From the NCBI GenBank assembly GCA_964565945.1, contig CAZMGY010000019.1, forward strand, positions 62,001-126,000: a DNA stretch of 64,000 bases, given 5' to 3'. This stretch comes from CAZMGY01 sp964565945 [NCBI: uncultured bacterium]. GTDB lineage: Bacteria > GCA-001730085. The first letter of the stretch is position 1, and every line of letters begins with the position of its first letter. This document shows, piece after piece, positions 42,673 to 51,571 of this stretch. A program made the position numbers and the translations under genes. The notes below the pieces were generated by a model that did not search any database, was not told the DNA's origin, and saw nothing but the letters and a program-made list of their open reading frames with translations.

Positions 42673-43833
42673 TTATTTCGTCTTTTGAAGCTCGTTTTGG
42701 ATTAGGTGAATAAGTCTGTGGCCCAGGTGTTTAGGGGTGAATTGTGAGTTGAACAGTTGATGGGCTTTATGGGCAAGAGAGCTACGGAGTTCTTTGTTGT
42801 GATAAAGTTGTTTAATGGCTTTTGCTAGGGCCACGGGATCGTCCGGAGGTGTTAGAAGAGCTGTTTCATTATCGGTGAGAATTTCTCGTGATGCGGTGGT
42901 GTCCATGGTAATAATCGGTTTTTTCATGGCCATTAAGCTGTAGACTTTGATAGGAATTACCATTTGAGCTTTTTCGGTGGTTCCAAAAATACCTAAACCC
43001 ACGTCGGATTTCTCGTATAGGGCTGGCAATTCTTGCAGCGGGAGATAAGGTTTAAAGCTAATGTTGCGTGTTTGCAGTTGTTGAGTTAATTGAACTATGG
43101 ATTCAAAAGTTTGGCCTTTGCCGACAAGGGTTAGACGAATTTTGGGAAAATCTTCCAAGTGTTTAGCGGCCTGAATGATGGTTTTGATGCCATGAAGGGG
43201 GACGTAGGTCCCAACAAAAAGAATCTCAAAAAAATCTGTTTCTTCAGATACTGCGGTTTTGGCTGGTTTAAAAATATCGGGATCTTCACCCACATATAAA
43301 GACTTTATTTTTTCGGGATCAATCTGAAAGGTATTGGCAATATGATGGGCATGAGCTTGGGTGTCGGACAAAACAAGCCTTGCTTGCTGAAGTGATACAC
43401 GATCGACCCAATGAAGAAGTTTAGCCTCGCAACTGTTGGGATTAATAGCTTGACGATCAATCACAGCTGTTTCATGATTCATCACAAAACTATCAAAAAT
43501 AATTGGTTTGTTGAAGAGCTTGCCAATCAGGGAAGCGACTAAGACATCAAACTGATAGGGGTGTCCAATCATGATGGCGTCAATGCGGTAGACGATCAGA
43601 CGATGAATAAGCTGGATACTCAGGAAGGCATACGTCCAAAATATTTTGCAGATGAACATCAGCCAGGCCAGCCCAAGCTGCCATTTGGCAGGCTTAGGGG
43701 AAGAGAATTTTAATTTGACATCAGGCTTTAAACAAGGTTTGACGAAATCCACGCCTTGCTGTTCGAGGCCTTTGAGAATCACGCGATTGCGTATGTATTG
43801 TTGACGGCAATGCCCAAAATAGCAAAGTCTCAT
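42673..43833 (-). CDS. Glycosyltransferase, GT4-like (GT-B fold)
   Basis: A 386-residue GT-B enzyme that probably adds a sugar during surface polysaccharide or O-antigen assembly. The C-terminal half is the clear part: FVGTYVPLHGIKTIIQAAKHL, LVGKGQTF, FKPYLPLQELPALYEKSDVGLGIFG and the donor-binding MVIPIKVYSLMAMKKPIITMDT. The N-terminal acceptor domain starts RLCYFGHC. The exact donor and acceptor cannot be read. It is coupled by a four-base overlap to the methyltransferase upstream, in one operon with the flippase. Confidence 0.9.
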   Translation of the reverse strand: MRLCYFGHCRQQYIRNRVILKGLEQQGVDFVKPCLKPDVKLKFSSPKPAKWQLGLAWLMFICKIFWTYAFLSIQLIHRLIVYRIDAIMIGHPYQFDVLVASLIGKLFNKPIIFDSFVMNHETAVIDRQAINPNSCEAKLLHWVDRVSLQQARLVLSDTQAHAHHIANTFQIDPEKIKSLYVGEDPDIFKPAKTAVSEETDFFEILFVGTYVPLHGIKTIIQAAKHLEDFPKIRLTLVGKGQTFESIVQLTQQLQTRNISFKPYLPLQELPALYEKSDVGLGIFGTTEKAQMVIPIKVYSLMAMKKPIITMDTTASREILTDNETALLTPPDDPVALAKAIKQLYHNKELRSSLAHKAHQLFNSQFTPKHLGHRLIHLIQNELQKTK

Positions 43834-44501
43834 AGGGGATTATCCTGACAAGGTCGCGCCGATACAAGATATTGAAAGGCTAAAAAATTTTTAAGAAAAG
43901 GCCAGGCAAAATAAGGAGCCCAGCGATTGATTGGACGAGGTTCTTCGACAAGGCGATAGGTCGTTGAAAGAGATTCGATCGAAAAATTGGCCTGGCTAAA
44001 GAGCTCTTCGACGTTGCGTTTGGTGAAAAAACGTAAATGCGTGCGATCATGAACCCCGCGATCGCGGTAAGGCCAATAGCCTTTGACAAAAATAGTCCAC
44101 AGCGAGTCCCAGTGGCGAATATTGGGCAAAGATGCGATCATTTGACCGGAAGGTTTGAGGTGTGTGCGAAGTGTTTGGAGTAGAGACCATGGATTGATCA
44201 AGTGCTCCAAAACATCACCACAAATGATGGTGTCGAAGCGTGTTGTTTTGAGCTCTTGTGTAAGGTTGAGACGATTAAGATCTCCCTGAATGACACGATC
44301 AAGTTTCTTGTGAGCCTCTTGCGCCATGTCGGGACAATATTCGATGCCCGTGACCTGACAATCAAAATGCTTTTTAAGAGAAGCTCCGAGTGTTCCGACA
44401 CTACAGCCGACATCGAGAATGGTTTGAGGATTACCTGTGATAAGAGCCACAAGATCGGAGCGTTCTCCAGTGTAGGCTGTGTTGAATGGAGTGGTTTTCA
44501 T
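43830..44501 (-). CDS. SAM-dependent methyltransferase (Methyltransf_11/23 type)
   Basis: A 223-residue class I methyltransferase. Motif I is ILDVGCSVGTLG, followed by the acidic strand end VTGIEYCPD, motif II/III IICGDVLEHLINPWSLL and the LKPSGQMIASLPNIRHW strand, a combination typical of the UbiG-like enzymes found in polysaccharide clusters. The C-terminal half (FFTKRNVEELFSQANF) completes the fold. Substrate is unknown, but its overlaps on both sides with the flippase and the glycosyltransferase point to sugar or lipid-carrier modification. Confidence 0.9.
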   Translation of the reverse strand: MKTTPFNTAYTGERSDLVALITGNPQTILDVGCSVGTLGASLKKHFDCQVTGIEYCPDMAQEAHKKLDRVIQGDLNRLNLTQELKTTRFDTIICGDVLEHLINPWSLLQTLRTHLKPSGQMIASLPNIRHWDSLWTIFVKGYWPYRDRGVHDRTHLRFFTKRNVEELFSQANFSIESLSTTYRLVEEPRPINRWAPYFAWPFLKNFLAFQYLVSARPCQDNPL

Positions 44502-45949
44502 GCTTTCTTTTCTTCCTTTAAGCGATGTAGAATTTGTAACCTTATTTTATGAACGAGTGGGTGTTCCCACCACAAGATGATTAGGCCATAGGTGAAAAGA
44601 CTAAGGCCAATGCCTGCTAGCGTAAGCGGTCCTTTCGAGAAGATGCTGTGGACACTGACGTATAAGAAGTTCAAAATGATGTTGGCTAGAACAATTGGCC
44701 CAAGGGAGCGAATTTGCTTGGGAGCCGAAGGAAACTCTTTGTTGAGAACTTTTAGAACTACAGCAAAATCAAGCCATTGAATAAAGGTGATGGCCCAGGC
44801 TGCGCCTTTCATATCGTAATGGCGAACCGCAATCGGTATTATGACAAAACCAATGCAGAGGGAAATAATATTAGCGTAAAACAGGGTTTTGGGAGAACCG
44901 ATGCTATTAAGCAATGGAGAGTAGGTAGCTAAAAAACAGCGAAAGCAGGCGTACAAACAAAAGATTTTAAGGATGGGCACCATGCCATACCAGTTGGAGC
45001 TAAACAGCGTGCCAATAATGGGTTGGCTAAACTGAGCTAAAGTGATTAAAGCTGGCAAAAGAACAATCAATAGGCTTTTGAAAATTTGAGTGGTCACAGC
45101 TAGCATGCGTGGTCGGTCATGTTGCAGTTCACAATAAATGGGAAAAGCAACGCCATTAACGGCATGAATCACCATCATGACAGGTATGGAGGCGAAAGTG
45201 AATGCCCAGATATAAAAACCTAGTGCTTGAGCGCTAAGGTATTTGGCGACCACAAAATTGTCGTATTGCATTTTGCTAAATACAAGAAGGCCTTGACCTA
45301 AAATGTATTTCCCATAGGTAATGATGGCGATTAAGATGCGTTTGTGAACTTTTTTAGCTGAAAAGCGGATTTTGGCAAACATAAAGACGCCCAAACTGTT
45401 CACTAAAATAGCTGTGAAGTGGGCGATCAGAAGCATCCAAAAGGAAGAATAAAGCAAACACAAACCTAGTGCCAAAAGAGCATAAGTGGCAATGCTAATC
45501 AGTTCGGCAATGGCAATTTGTTTGAATCTATGGTTTCGCTCAAGATAAGCCACTGATATTGTTTGGAGGGGCCATATCCAGAGGATAGAGCTAAAAATGA
45601 GTAAAATGTTTCCTAAGGGGGGCTTATTAAAAAAACTTTCTAGAGGGTAAGCCAGTAAGAGTAAAAGAAAAAAGAGGACCGCGTTTAAAGCATAGCTGAA
45701 GCACAGAGCTGTGCTTATGATGCGATCTTCGGGGTAAGACTTGTTGTAGACCACAAAAGTTGCGATTCCAAATTGCCCCAAAAGAGCCATAAAGTCGATA
45801 ATACTAATACTAAGAGCAATGAGTCCAAAGTCTTCGGGCAAAAAAATACGAGCCAAAACGATTTTGGCGATTGTCCGAATAAGGTAGCCACTTATATTTT
45901 TGGATAAAAGCCAAAAGCTGTTCGATAAAAGGTTTTCTTTGATGTTCAT
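44498..45949 (-). CDS. Polysaccharide flippase (Wzx/MATE-like, polysaccharide_synt family)
   Basis: A 483-residue polytopic membrane protein with about 12-14 hydrophobic segments. The start (NSFWLLSKNISGYLIRTIAKIVLARIFLPEDFGLIALSISII is the conserved region, with its LARIFLPEDFGLIAL core) is typical of O-antigen and teichoic-acid type exporters, which flip undecaprenyl-linked oligosaccharides across the inner membrane. The operon order flippase, methyltransferase, glycosyltransferase fits. ATG 45949 is used; GTG 45967 is in frame, and neither has a well-spaced binding site (GGAG lies one base before the ATG). A decayed peptidase gene ends 15 bases upstream. Confidence 0.88.
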   Translation of the reverse strand: MNIKENLLSNSFWLLSKNISGYLIRTIAKIVLARIFLPEDFGLIALSISIIDFMALLGQFGIATFVVYNKSYPEDRIISTALCFSYALNAVLFFLLLLLAYPLESFFNKPPLGNILLIFSSILWIWPLQTISVAYLERNHRFKQIAIAELISIATYALLALGLCLLYSSFWMLLIAHFTAILVNSLGVFMFAKIRFSAKKVHKRILIAIITYGKYILGQGLLVFSKMQYDNFVVAKYLSAQALGFYIWAFTFASIPVMMVIHAVNGVAFPIYCELQHDRPRMLAVTTQIFKSLLIVLLPALITLAQFSQPIIGTLFSSNWYGMVPILKIFCLYACFRCFLATYSPLLNSIGSPKTLFYANIISLCIGFVIIPIAVRHYDMKGAAWAITFIQWLDFAVVLKVLNKEFPSAPKQIRSLGPIVLANIILNFLYVSVHSIFSKGPLTLAGIGLSLFTYGLIILWWEHPLVHKIRLQILHRLKEEKKA

Positions 45950-45963
45950 ACTCCAGCATTGTA

Positions 45964-46178
45964 TCACTGCTTGGATGGTATGTTCATGAAATGGTGTAAC
46001 ATGGTCTTAATATTATGTTGCAATTGAACATGTGCGATTTCGTGGGCAAGAATACTGGCAACTTCTTCGGCCGAGGAGGTCTTTTCGACTAGTTCGGATG
46101 TGATGGTCGAGCAAGTCGGATTGTTTGTAGAGCAAGAGATGTTGTGTTGCGTCGGAGGTCAACGATATTGGCTTTCAT
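45964..46178 (-). pseudogene. Frameshifted M48-type metallopeptidase remnant
   Basis: On the minus strand, ATG 46178 has an excellent binding site (AAGGAG, 46185-46190) and reads 29 codons to a TAG. In a second frame the sequence continues with TSELVEKTSSAEEVAS followed by ILAHEIAHVQLQHNIKTML, the zinc-binding HExxH helix of M48 peptidases (HEIAH at 46030-46044), and stops at 45964. The protein is too short (about 70 codons) for a working M48 domain and needs a frame change, so I read it as a degraded gene. The start signals being intact suggests recent decay or a small recoded protein. Confidence 0.6.
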
Positions 46179-46380
46179 AACAGTCTCCTTGAGTTAAACA
46201 CACATCTGTGCGGCTATTTTATAAGAAATGTGTGAAAGAATCTATTGGTCAATGACTGAGATTCACGCATATAATGACCCTAAGTGAGAATTGACTAATC
46301 ACAAACGAAAGAGTGGGATGTGCTTGCTTATTGGGACTTACTTAGAGTGGCTTAAGTTTTGTAAGGTATAGGGTGGGCTG
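46179..46380. other. Divergent intergenic region
   Basis: About 200 bases between the minus-strand M48 remnant and the plus-strand membrane protein gene. TATAAT occurs at 46270-46275 on the plus strand with a poor -35 (TTGGTC, 19-base spacer). No other feature is evident. Confidence 0.4.
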
Positions 46381-47211
46381 GTGCGAATGGTGTCTATGAT
46401 GAAAATTTTGCTTGTACATGTTTGTATTTCGCTTATGATACTGGCGGTCATTTGGACTGTTCAAGTGCTTATTTATCCCCAGTTCCAGCAGGTACCCCTT
46501 TCTCACTTGTTGGCTTATAGCCAATCGCATGCACGATTGATCAGTTGGATTGTAATGTCCTTGATGGTGTTTGAAGTGATAACTCTTGGATCTCTTTGGG
46601 GTTGTGGTGAATCCCGAAGTCTTTGGTTAAGTGTCGCGACAGTGGCTTTGTTGGCTATGTGGATTCAAACCTTCATGCAGATGGTTCCTCTGCATCAGCA
46701 ACTTCACGAATATGGACAACCTTCGTTGGATCTGGTAAAGCAGCTAATCAGCTTAAATTGGTTTTGGACTATTGCGTGGACGATCAAGTCGCTGGCTCTT
46801 GTTGCGTTAGCCCTTTTGTTAAGATGGCCTTATCTGAAGCCATCTTTTTGGAAAGATATGTCTTGGAGAAGCCCCTTGAATAAGCCCAATGGTATTAGCT
46901 CCTGGGTCGAGACAGTGGATTCCCAGAGGGTTTCACCTATTGATTTAAGATCTTTATCGTCGTCGATTTGGCCACGCATTGAGGCTCACTGGCAGAGGGA
47001 AGGCCGTTCCTTTCGACTTCTTCAAGAACAAGGCCGTCAGCGAATCTATGTGTTATGGACTAAAGCTTGGGTTTTTCCTGATATCATTTGTTTCAAGTTT
47101 ATTGACAATCAAATTCATGTGCGCTCGCAAGCGATGTTGGGTTATTCTGACTTCGGTTACAACCGTAAAATTTGGGATGCGTTGCAAGATCATTTGGTGG
47201 AAACACTGTGA
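46381..47211 (+). CDS. Membrane protein with C-terminal DUF1499-like domain
   Basis: A 276-residue protein. The first 150 residues contain four membrane segments (LLVHVCISLMILAVIW, ISWIVMSLMVFEVITL, SLWLSVATVALLAMW, LVALALLLRW) with a conserved-looking QVLIYPQFQQVP loop, as in small DUF1772/DUF4149-like membrane proteins. The C-terminal 100 residues (RIYVLWTKAWVFPDIICFKF, then IHVRSQAMLGYSDFGYNRK) match the DUF1499 pattern, whose closing RSxSRxGxSDxGxNR is nearly intact. Function is unknown. It begins at GTG 46381; ATG 46387 is equally possible. It converges on the superoxide dismutase gene. Confidence 0.75.
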   Translation: MRMVSMMKILLVHVCISLMILAVIWTVQVLIYPQFQQVPLSHLLAYSQSHARLISWIVMSLMVFEVITLGSLWGCGESRSLWLSVATVALLAMWIQTFMQMVPLHQQLHEYGQPSLDLVKQLISLNWFWTIAWTIKSLALVALALLLRWPYLKPSFWKDMSWRSPLNKPNGISSWVETVDSQRVSPIDLRSLSSSIWPRIEAHWQREGRSFRLLQEQGRQRIYVLWTKAWVFPDIICFKFIDNQIHVRSQAMLGYSDFGYNRKIWDALQDHLVETL

Positions 47212-47260
47212 ATTTTCCACTTGTCAGCAGCCTTGATTAAGTGCATGCGTACGGACACTT

Positions 47261-47269
47261 TGCTATAAT
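47261..47269 (+). promoter_or_regulatory. Extended -10 promoter facing the sodN 3' end
   Basis: TGC-TATAAT with a perfect -10 at 47264-47269; no good -35 at 17 bases. It points into the 3' end of the minus-strand sodN gene, with no plus-strand gene for more than 1.1 kb, so a small or antisense RNA is possible. Confidence 0.4.
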
Positions 47270-47373
47270 TCTCTCAACGAGTCTTAACAAGCGAAATACC
47301 CCAAAGGGGGCGAGCAATCACTCAAGAGGATTGATAATTTACTTGAGCTTAGTTAATCACTTTCAACAGCAAC

Positions 47374-47829
47374 TTACTGCTTCTTTTTAAAATAACTTTT
47401 TTGGAATTGATTCACCAGATCTCGAATGATTTGGGTATGTTTCGGATCTGTGGTTTGTTTGGCTTTCATAGCATGCACAAGAATGTGATGTAGCCAGGTC
47501 AGTTCCTGCTGATATTTAACAAAATCGTTTTTCTTATTCGGAGAAACGGGTTTAATTCGTTGACACAAAAAATACTTGGCAACAATGTGCTGGATTTTTT
47601 CGGCATGTTTCTCTTTGTTAGATACCCAGCGAACTAACTGATTGGGATTGGCTTGGGCATTAATGGCCTTCATCGACTTTTCGATGGTGTGAGTGTGTTC
47701 GAGTATAAGATTGATCCGAGCTTGATCGTCGTAAATACCACAAGGAATTTCGCAGTGTGACCAGGCGAAAGGTTGAGAGGCAAAAAGACATCCAGCAGTG
47801 GTTAAGGCCAGCATAAAGTGTTTCATCAT
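47374..47829 (-). CDS. sodN: Exported nickel superoxide dismutase
   Basis: A 151-residue protein. After a signal peptide (about 1-24, LALTTAGCLFASQPFAWS) the mature chain begins HCEIPCGIYDD, the nickel hook of Ni-SOD: His25, Cys26 and Cys30 become His1, Cys2 and Cys6 after cleavage, exactly the ligand set, followed by the invariant Pro-Cys-Gly-x-Tyr. The remainder is all-helical and of the right length (about 127 residues) with HILVHAMKAKQ, as in the four-helix bundle. It converts superoxide to oxygen and peroxide, here in the periplasm. Most Ni-SODs have a short propeptide removed by SodX; a Sec signal would do the same job here, and no sodX is visible nearby. AGGAG lies just before the double ATG (47829 or 47826). 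Confidence 0.9.
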   Translation of the reverse strand: MMKHFMLALTTAGCLFASQPFAWSHCEIPCGIYDDQARINLILEHTHTIEKSMKAINAQANPNQLVRWVSNKEKHAEKIQHIVAKYFLCQRIKPVSPNKKNDFVKYQQELTWLHHILVHAMKAKQTTDPKHTQIIRDLVNQFQKSYFKKKQ

Positions 47830-48430
47830 TTTCTCCTATCTGTTTGGGCTAGTTCAGCACATGCTTCATTATACGATGGGCGTTTCGTGTTTAGCAAGTT
47901 TTGATCTCCTGAGGGTTGCAAAACTTGTGAATCGAGACAGTTGTAAAATACCACCAAAGATCACCTGTCTGGTAAAATACAACGATGCCAATCAATTCAG
48001 GCTTTGCTAATCACATTTATACTGAATTTACGCGGTGCTGATTTCTGTATTTAATTCGCCATGGCACTCTTGGGGGATTTTGCTTGGCATTCCTTTTGGA
48101 GTCTTAGTATAGTTCTGGGGGCTTTGCCTTTGCACGGGACAACACAGCTAGGTCTTGTTTACTTGCATCGGTGTGATTGGTTTGCTAGGATATGAATTCT
48201 GGCATAACATGGTTATTGCTTGTAGCGACGGGGTTTATTGGAAGGTGGGGGGAATGTGAGGCAGTTGATTTTGATCATCTTGCTATTCGCGTGGACAGGG
48301 GGGGGGAGGAGCTTTTTGACCAAGGAACTGAAACACGCTTAAAGGTTTGAATTTTGGAGTTACTTTTCTTGCGTAAGCCAGGGACTTTCATTAGAAATAG
48401 AGGCTCACTTAAAAAATAGGAGGTTTAAGT
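47830..48430. other. 600-bp region without an intact gene
   Basis: No frame has both a start with a binding site and family-like sequence. A hydrophobic stretch readable from ATG 48061 (FAWHSFWSLSIVLGALPLHG) ends at a TGA near 48193, and another hydrophobic piece (LILIILLFAWTGGG) follows in the next 100 bases, so a decayed membrane-protein gene is possible. The last 15 bases hold the strong AGGAGGT site for yajQ. Confidence 0.4.
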
Positions 48431-48928
48431 ATGGCGGATTCGTTCTCATTTGATATTTTTTCGGACGTGGATGATCAAGAGGTGATGAATGCTATGCATC
48501 AGGCAAACAAAGAACATTCACAGCGTTTTGACTTAAAAAACACCAATAGCAACATTGAGTTCAAAAAAGAAGATCATGCCTTGGTGGTGGCTTCGGCCGA
48601 TAAATACACCCTTAACAGTGTGGTTGAGATTCTAAAAAGTAAGCTGGTGAAACGAGGGGTTTCATTGAAATCGTTGAACTATGAAAAAATAGAAGATGCT
48701 CAGTCGGGTACGGCGCGTCAGCAAATAACATTTCAACAAGGGATTCCGAGCGATAAAGCCAAAGAAATTGTGAAAGACATTAAAGCGAGCAAGTTAAAAG
48801 TGCAAGCACAGATTATGGATCAGAAAGTGCGTGTGTCAGGCAAAAAAAGGGATGATCTTCAAGAAGTTATGAATATTGTGAAGCAAAAAGACTATGACAT
48901 TCATGTCGATTTTGGAAATTATAGATAA
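48431..48928 (+). CDS. yajQ: YajQ family nucleotide/cyclic-di-GMP-binding protein
   Basis: A 165-residue protein that matches the YajQ family over its full length: SFSFDIFSDVDDQEVMNAM at the start, SVVEILKSKLVKRGVSLKSL, then ITFQQGIPSDKAKEIVKDIK and KKRDDLQEVMNIVK to the closing VDFGNYR. Some members bind cyclic-di-GMP or act as transcription cofactors; the role here is open. AGGAGGT lies six bases before the ATG. alaS follows nine bases after its stop. Confidence 0.95.
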   Translation: MADSFSFDIFSDVDDQEVMNAMHQANKEHSQRFDLKNTNSNIEFKKEDHALVVASADKYTLNSVVEILKSKLVKRGVSLKSLNYEKIEDAQSGTARQQITFQQGIPSDKAKEIVKDIKASKLKVQAQIMDQKVRVSGKKRDDLQEVMNIVKQKDYDIHVDFGNYR

Positions 48929-48937
48929 GGTTGAATC

Positions 48938-51571
48938 ATGAAAAGCTCTCAGTTACGCCAAGCCTACCTTGATTTTTTTAAAACCAAAGAGCACGTGCGC
49001 GTGCGCAGTGATCATTTAGTGCCTCAAAAAGATCCGACCTTGCTGTTTACCACGGCAGGGATGGTTCAGTTTAAGCCTTTATACATGGGAGCTCCGATGA
49101 CCTATTCGCGTGCTGTTTCGGTGCAAAAATGTTTAAGGGCTGGGGGTAAGGATAGTGATTTGGAGAATGTGGGCAAAACATTAAGGCATCACACCTTTTT
49201 TGAAATGCTGGGCAATTTTTCGTTTGGAGACTATTTTAAGAGAGAAGCGATCACTTGGGCTTGGGACTTTATCAATAACACATTGGAACTCCCTACCGAC
49301 AAACTTTGGGTTTCGGTCTACAAAGATGACGAAGAATCGGCGAAGCTTTGGCTCGATACAATAGGTTTCCCTAAAGAGCACTTGGTGTATTTGGGCGATG
49401 CCGATAACTTTTGGGGGCCAGCAGGAGGTTCGGGGGCTTGTGGACCTTGTTCGGAACTACATATTGATTTAGGCCCAGAGAGAGATCCTTCAGTCCAAGA
49501 AGGTGACTTGGAAAATGGTGGCGAACGGTATTTCGAATTTTGGAACTTGGTTTTTCCTCAGTACAATCAACTGAAAGACGGTTCGCGTGAAGCCCTTGAA
49601 AGGCGCGGTATCGACACAGGAATGGGACTAGAGCGTTTGACATTTATTATGCAATATCTGAATGGAACGGCTCAGAGCAATTACGAGACCGATTTGTTTG
49701 CTCCCATTATCGAGAAGGTCTCTGCTATGAGTGGTGTGGCCTATCACAAAGATGCGGCCACGGACTATGCGATGCATGTGATTGCCGATCATATTCGTGC
49801 GCTAACGTTCACTTTTGCCGAGAACTTGATTCCGTCCAACGAAGGACGAGGCTATGTTTTGCGTCGTATTTTGCGTCGGGCTTATCGTTTTGGCTCAACC
49901 TTGCAACTCAAAGAGCCTTTTTTGTATACTTTGGTGCCGACCGTGGTGTCGATTATGGGAGAGGTGTATCCCGAAATCAAAGAGGCTCAGGCTCATGTGC
50001 AAAATTTAATCCAGGTTGAAGAAGAGTCGTTTCAAAAAACCTTGCAAAGTTGCGAAGTTTTTCTCGAAGATATTTTATCCGCCAGTGTCGCTCACAAACA
50101 AATCTCGGGGCGACACATCTTTAAACTATACGACACGTACGGTCTGCCTTTAGATATGCTTGCCGATATTGCCGAAGAACGTGGTTATACCATTGACCAG
50201 GCTGGTTTTGATGTGCTCATGCAGGAGCAAAAAGAGCGTGCACGCCAAGGATGGTCTGGAGGTGATAAGGCCTCTATGCTTGACCAGTTTAACGAAATTC
50301 TAACAGAGCATGGCGAAACACGCTTTTTGGGTTACCAAAGCATGCAAGCCAACGCTCAGGTGTTGGCGGTGATTGAGGATAGCGAAGCCGAGCAAAGCTA
50401 TGTGATCACCGATCAGACGCCCTTTTATGCTGAGTCTGGAGGACAATCGGGAGATCATGGACGTTTGGTGAGTGCGAGTTCAAACTACGCCATTGTGGAT
50501 ACACAGCAATTTGTGGCTGGATTAAGTGTGCATGTATTTCAGGGGATTCTTAAAGATGTTGCGGTTGGAGATACAGTCAGTTTGGGGGTTGACTCGGAGC
50601 GCCGGCGCAGACTGTCCAATAATCATACGGTCACCCATATTTTGCAAAGTGTGCTCAAACAAGAGTTGGGTAATGATATTCGTCAAGCTGGATCTTTGGT
50701 CGAAGAGGACTATCTTCGTTTTGATTTTAGTTACTTTGAGGCGATTCCCGAGGAGGCTCTTCGTTGCATCGAAGATCGTGTGAATCAGTATATTTGGAGC
50801 AATGCTACTGTTGCCGTTGATCAGAAAACACTTGATCAAGCGAAAGAGGAAGGTGCTCTTTCATTTTTTGACGAGAAATACGGCGACACGGTCCGCATGA
50901 TTTCTGTTGGTGATTTTAGTAAAGAGTTGTGCGGTGGAACGCATGTGCCTCAAACGGGACAAATTGGGTTTTTCAAAATCACCAACGAATCTTCGGTGGC
51001 GGCAGGAACACGACGGATTACTGCTTTAACAGGAGAGGCCGCGATGCGCAAAGTTTATTGTCAAGAGAATGTGGTAGCGGGCCTTAAAAAGCAGCTTAAA
51101 GCCAGTGAAGATGAATTGTTTGAGCGCGTGGCTCAATTGCAAAAAAATCTTAAGGATGCCGATAAGCGTTTGCAACAAGCTGCCAAAAATGCTGTGCTTT
51201 CAGAATTGGACGATTTAGAAACCGATGTTTTTCAGCATCAAGATGCTTCAGTATGGTCTAAACTATTGACTGTGTCGGATGGAAGCGTGTTGAAAGATAT
51301 TCATGATTGTGTGCGTCATAAGCAGGAAGATTGGATTCTGATTTTGGCTGCCAATGTAGATGGCAAAGGTCAATTTGTGGTCAGTGTTCCTAAGGAACGT
51401 ACTAAGCAAGGTTGGCATGCAGGACATATTGTGAAAGCTTTAGCCACCCGCGCTGGTGGTGGAGGGGGTGGACGTCCTGATTTGGCTCAAGCGGGGTGTA
51501 AAGATGCTTCGTCCTTGCCTGATATTATGAAAGATTTGGCCAGTTTGCTATCCGAAGTCGTTTCAGCTTAG
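48938..51571 (+). CDS. alaS: Alanyl-tRNA synthetase
   Basis: Class II synthetase of 877 residues, the normal bacterial length. It shows the catalytic core (DPTLLFTTAGMVQFKPLYMG, RHHTFFEMLGNFSFGDYFK, GPCSELH, GMGLERL), the editing domain (NNHTVTHILQSVLKQELG and SKELCGGTHV zinc site), a coiled coil at about 720-760 and the glycine-rich C-Ala domain (AGGGGGGRPDLAQAGCKD). Its TAG stop is followed without interruption, in the same frame, by a hexapeptide-repeat remnant. Confidence 0.97.
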   Translation: MKSSQLRQAYLDFFKTKEHVRVRSDHLVPQKDPTLLFTTAGMVQFKPLYMGAPMTYSRAVSVQKCLRAGGKDSDLENVGKTLRHHTFFEMLGNFSFGDYFKREAITWAWDFINNTLELPTDKLWVSVYKDDEESAKLWLDTIGFPKEHLVYLGDADNFWGPAGGSGACGPCSELHIDLGPERDPSVQEGDLENGGERYFEFWNLVFPQYNQLKDGSREALERRGIDTGMGLERLTFIMQYLNGTAQSNYETDLFAPIIEKVSAMSGVAYHKDAATDYAMHVIADHIRALTFTFAENLIPSNEGRGYVLRRILRRAYRFGSTLQLKEPFLYTLVPTVVSIMGEVYPEIKEAQAHVQNLIQVEEESFQKTLQSCEVFLEDILSASVAHKQISGRHIFKLYDTYGLPLDMLADIAEERGYTIDQAGFDVLMQEQKERARQGWSGGDKASMLDQFNEILTEHGETRFLGYQSMQANAQVLAVIEDSEAEQSYVITDQTPFYAESGGQSGDHGRLVSASSNYAIVDTQQFVAGLSVHVFQGILKDVAVGDTVSLGVDSERRRRLSNNHTVTHILQSVLKQELGNDIRQAGSLVEEDYLRFDFSYFEAIPEEALRCIEDRVNQYIWSNATVAVDQKTLDQAKEEGALSFFDEKYGDTVRMISVGDFSKELCGGTHVPQTGQIGFFKITNESSVAAGTRRITALTGEAAMRKVYCQENVVAGLKKQLKASEDELFERVAQLQKNLKDADKRLQQAAKNAVLSELDDLETDVFQHQDASVWSKLLTVSDGSVLKDIHDCVRHKQEDWILILAANVDGKGQFVVSVPKERTKQGWHAGHIVKALATRAGGGGGGRPDLAQAGCKDASSLPDIMKDLASLLSEVVSA

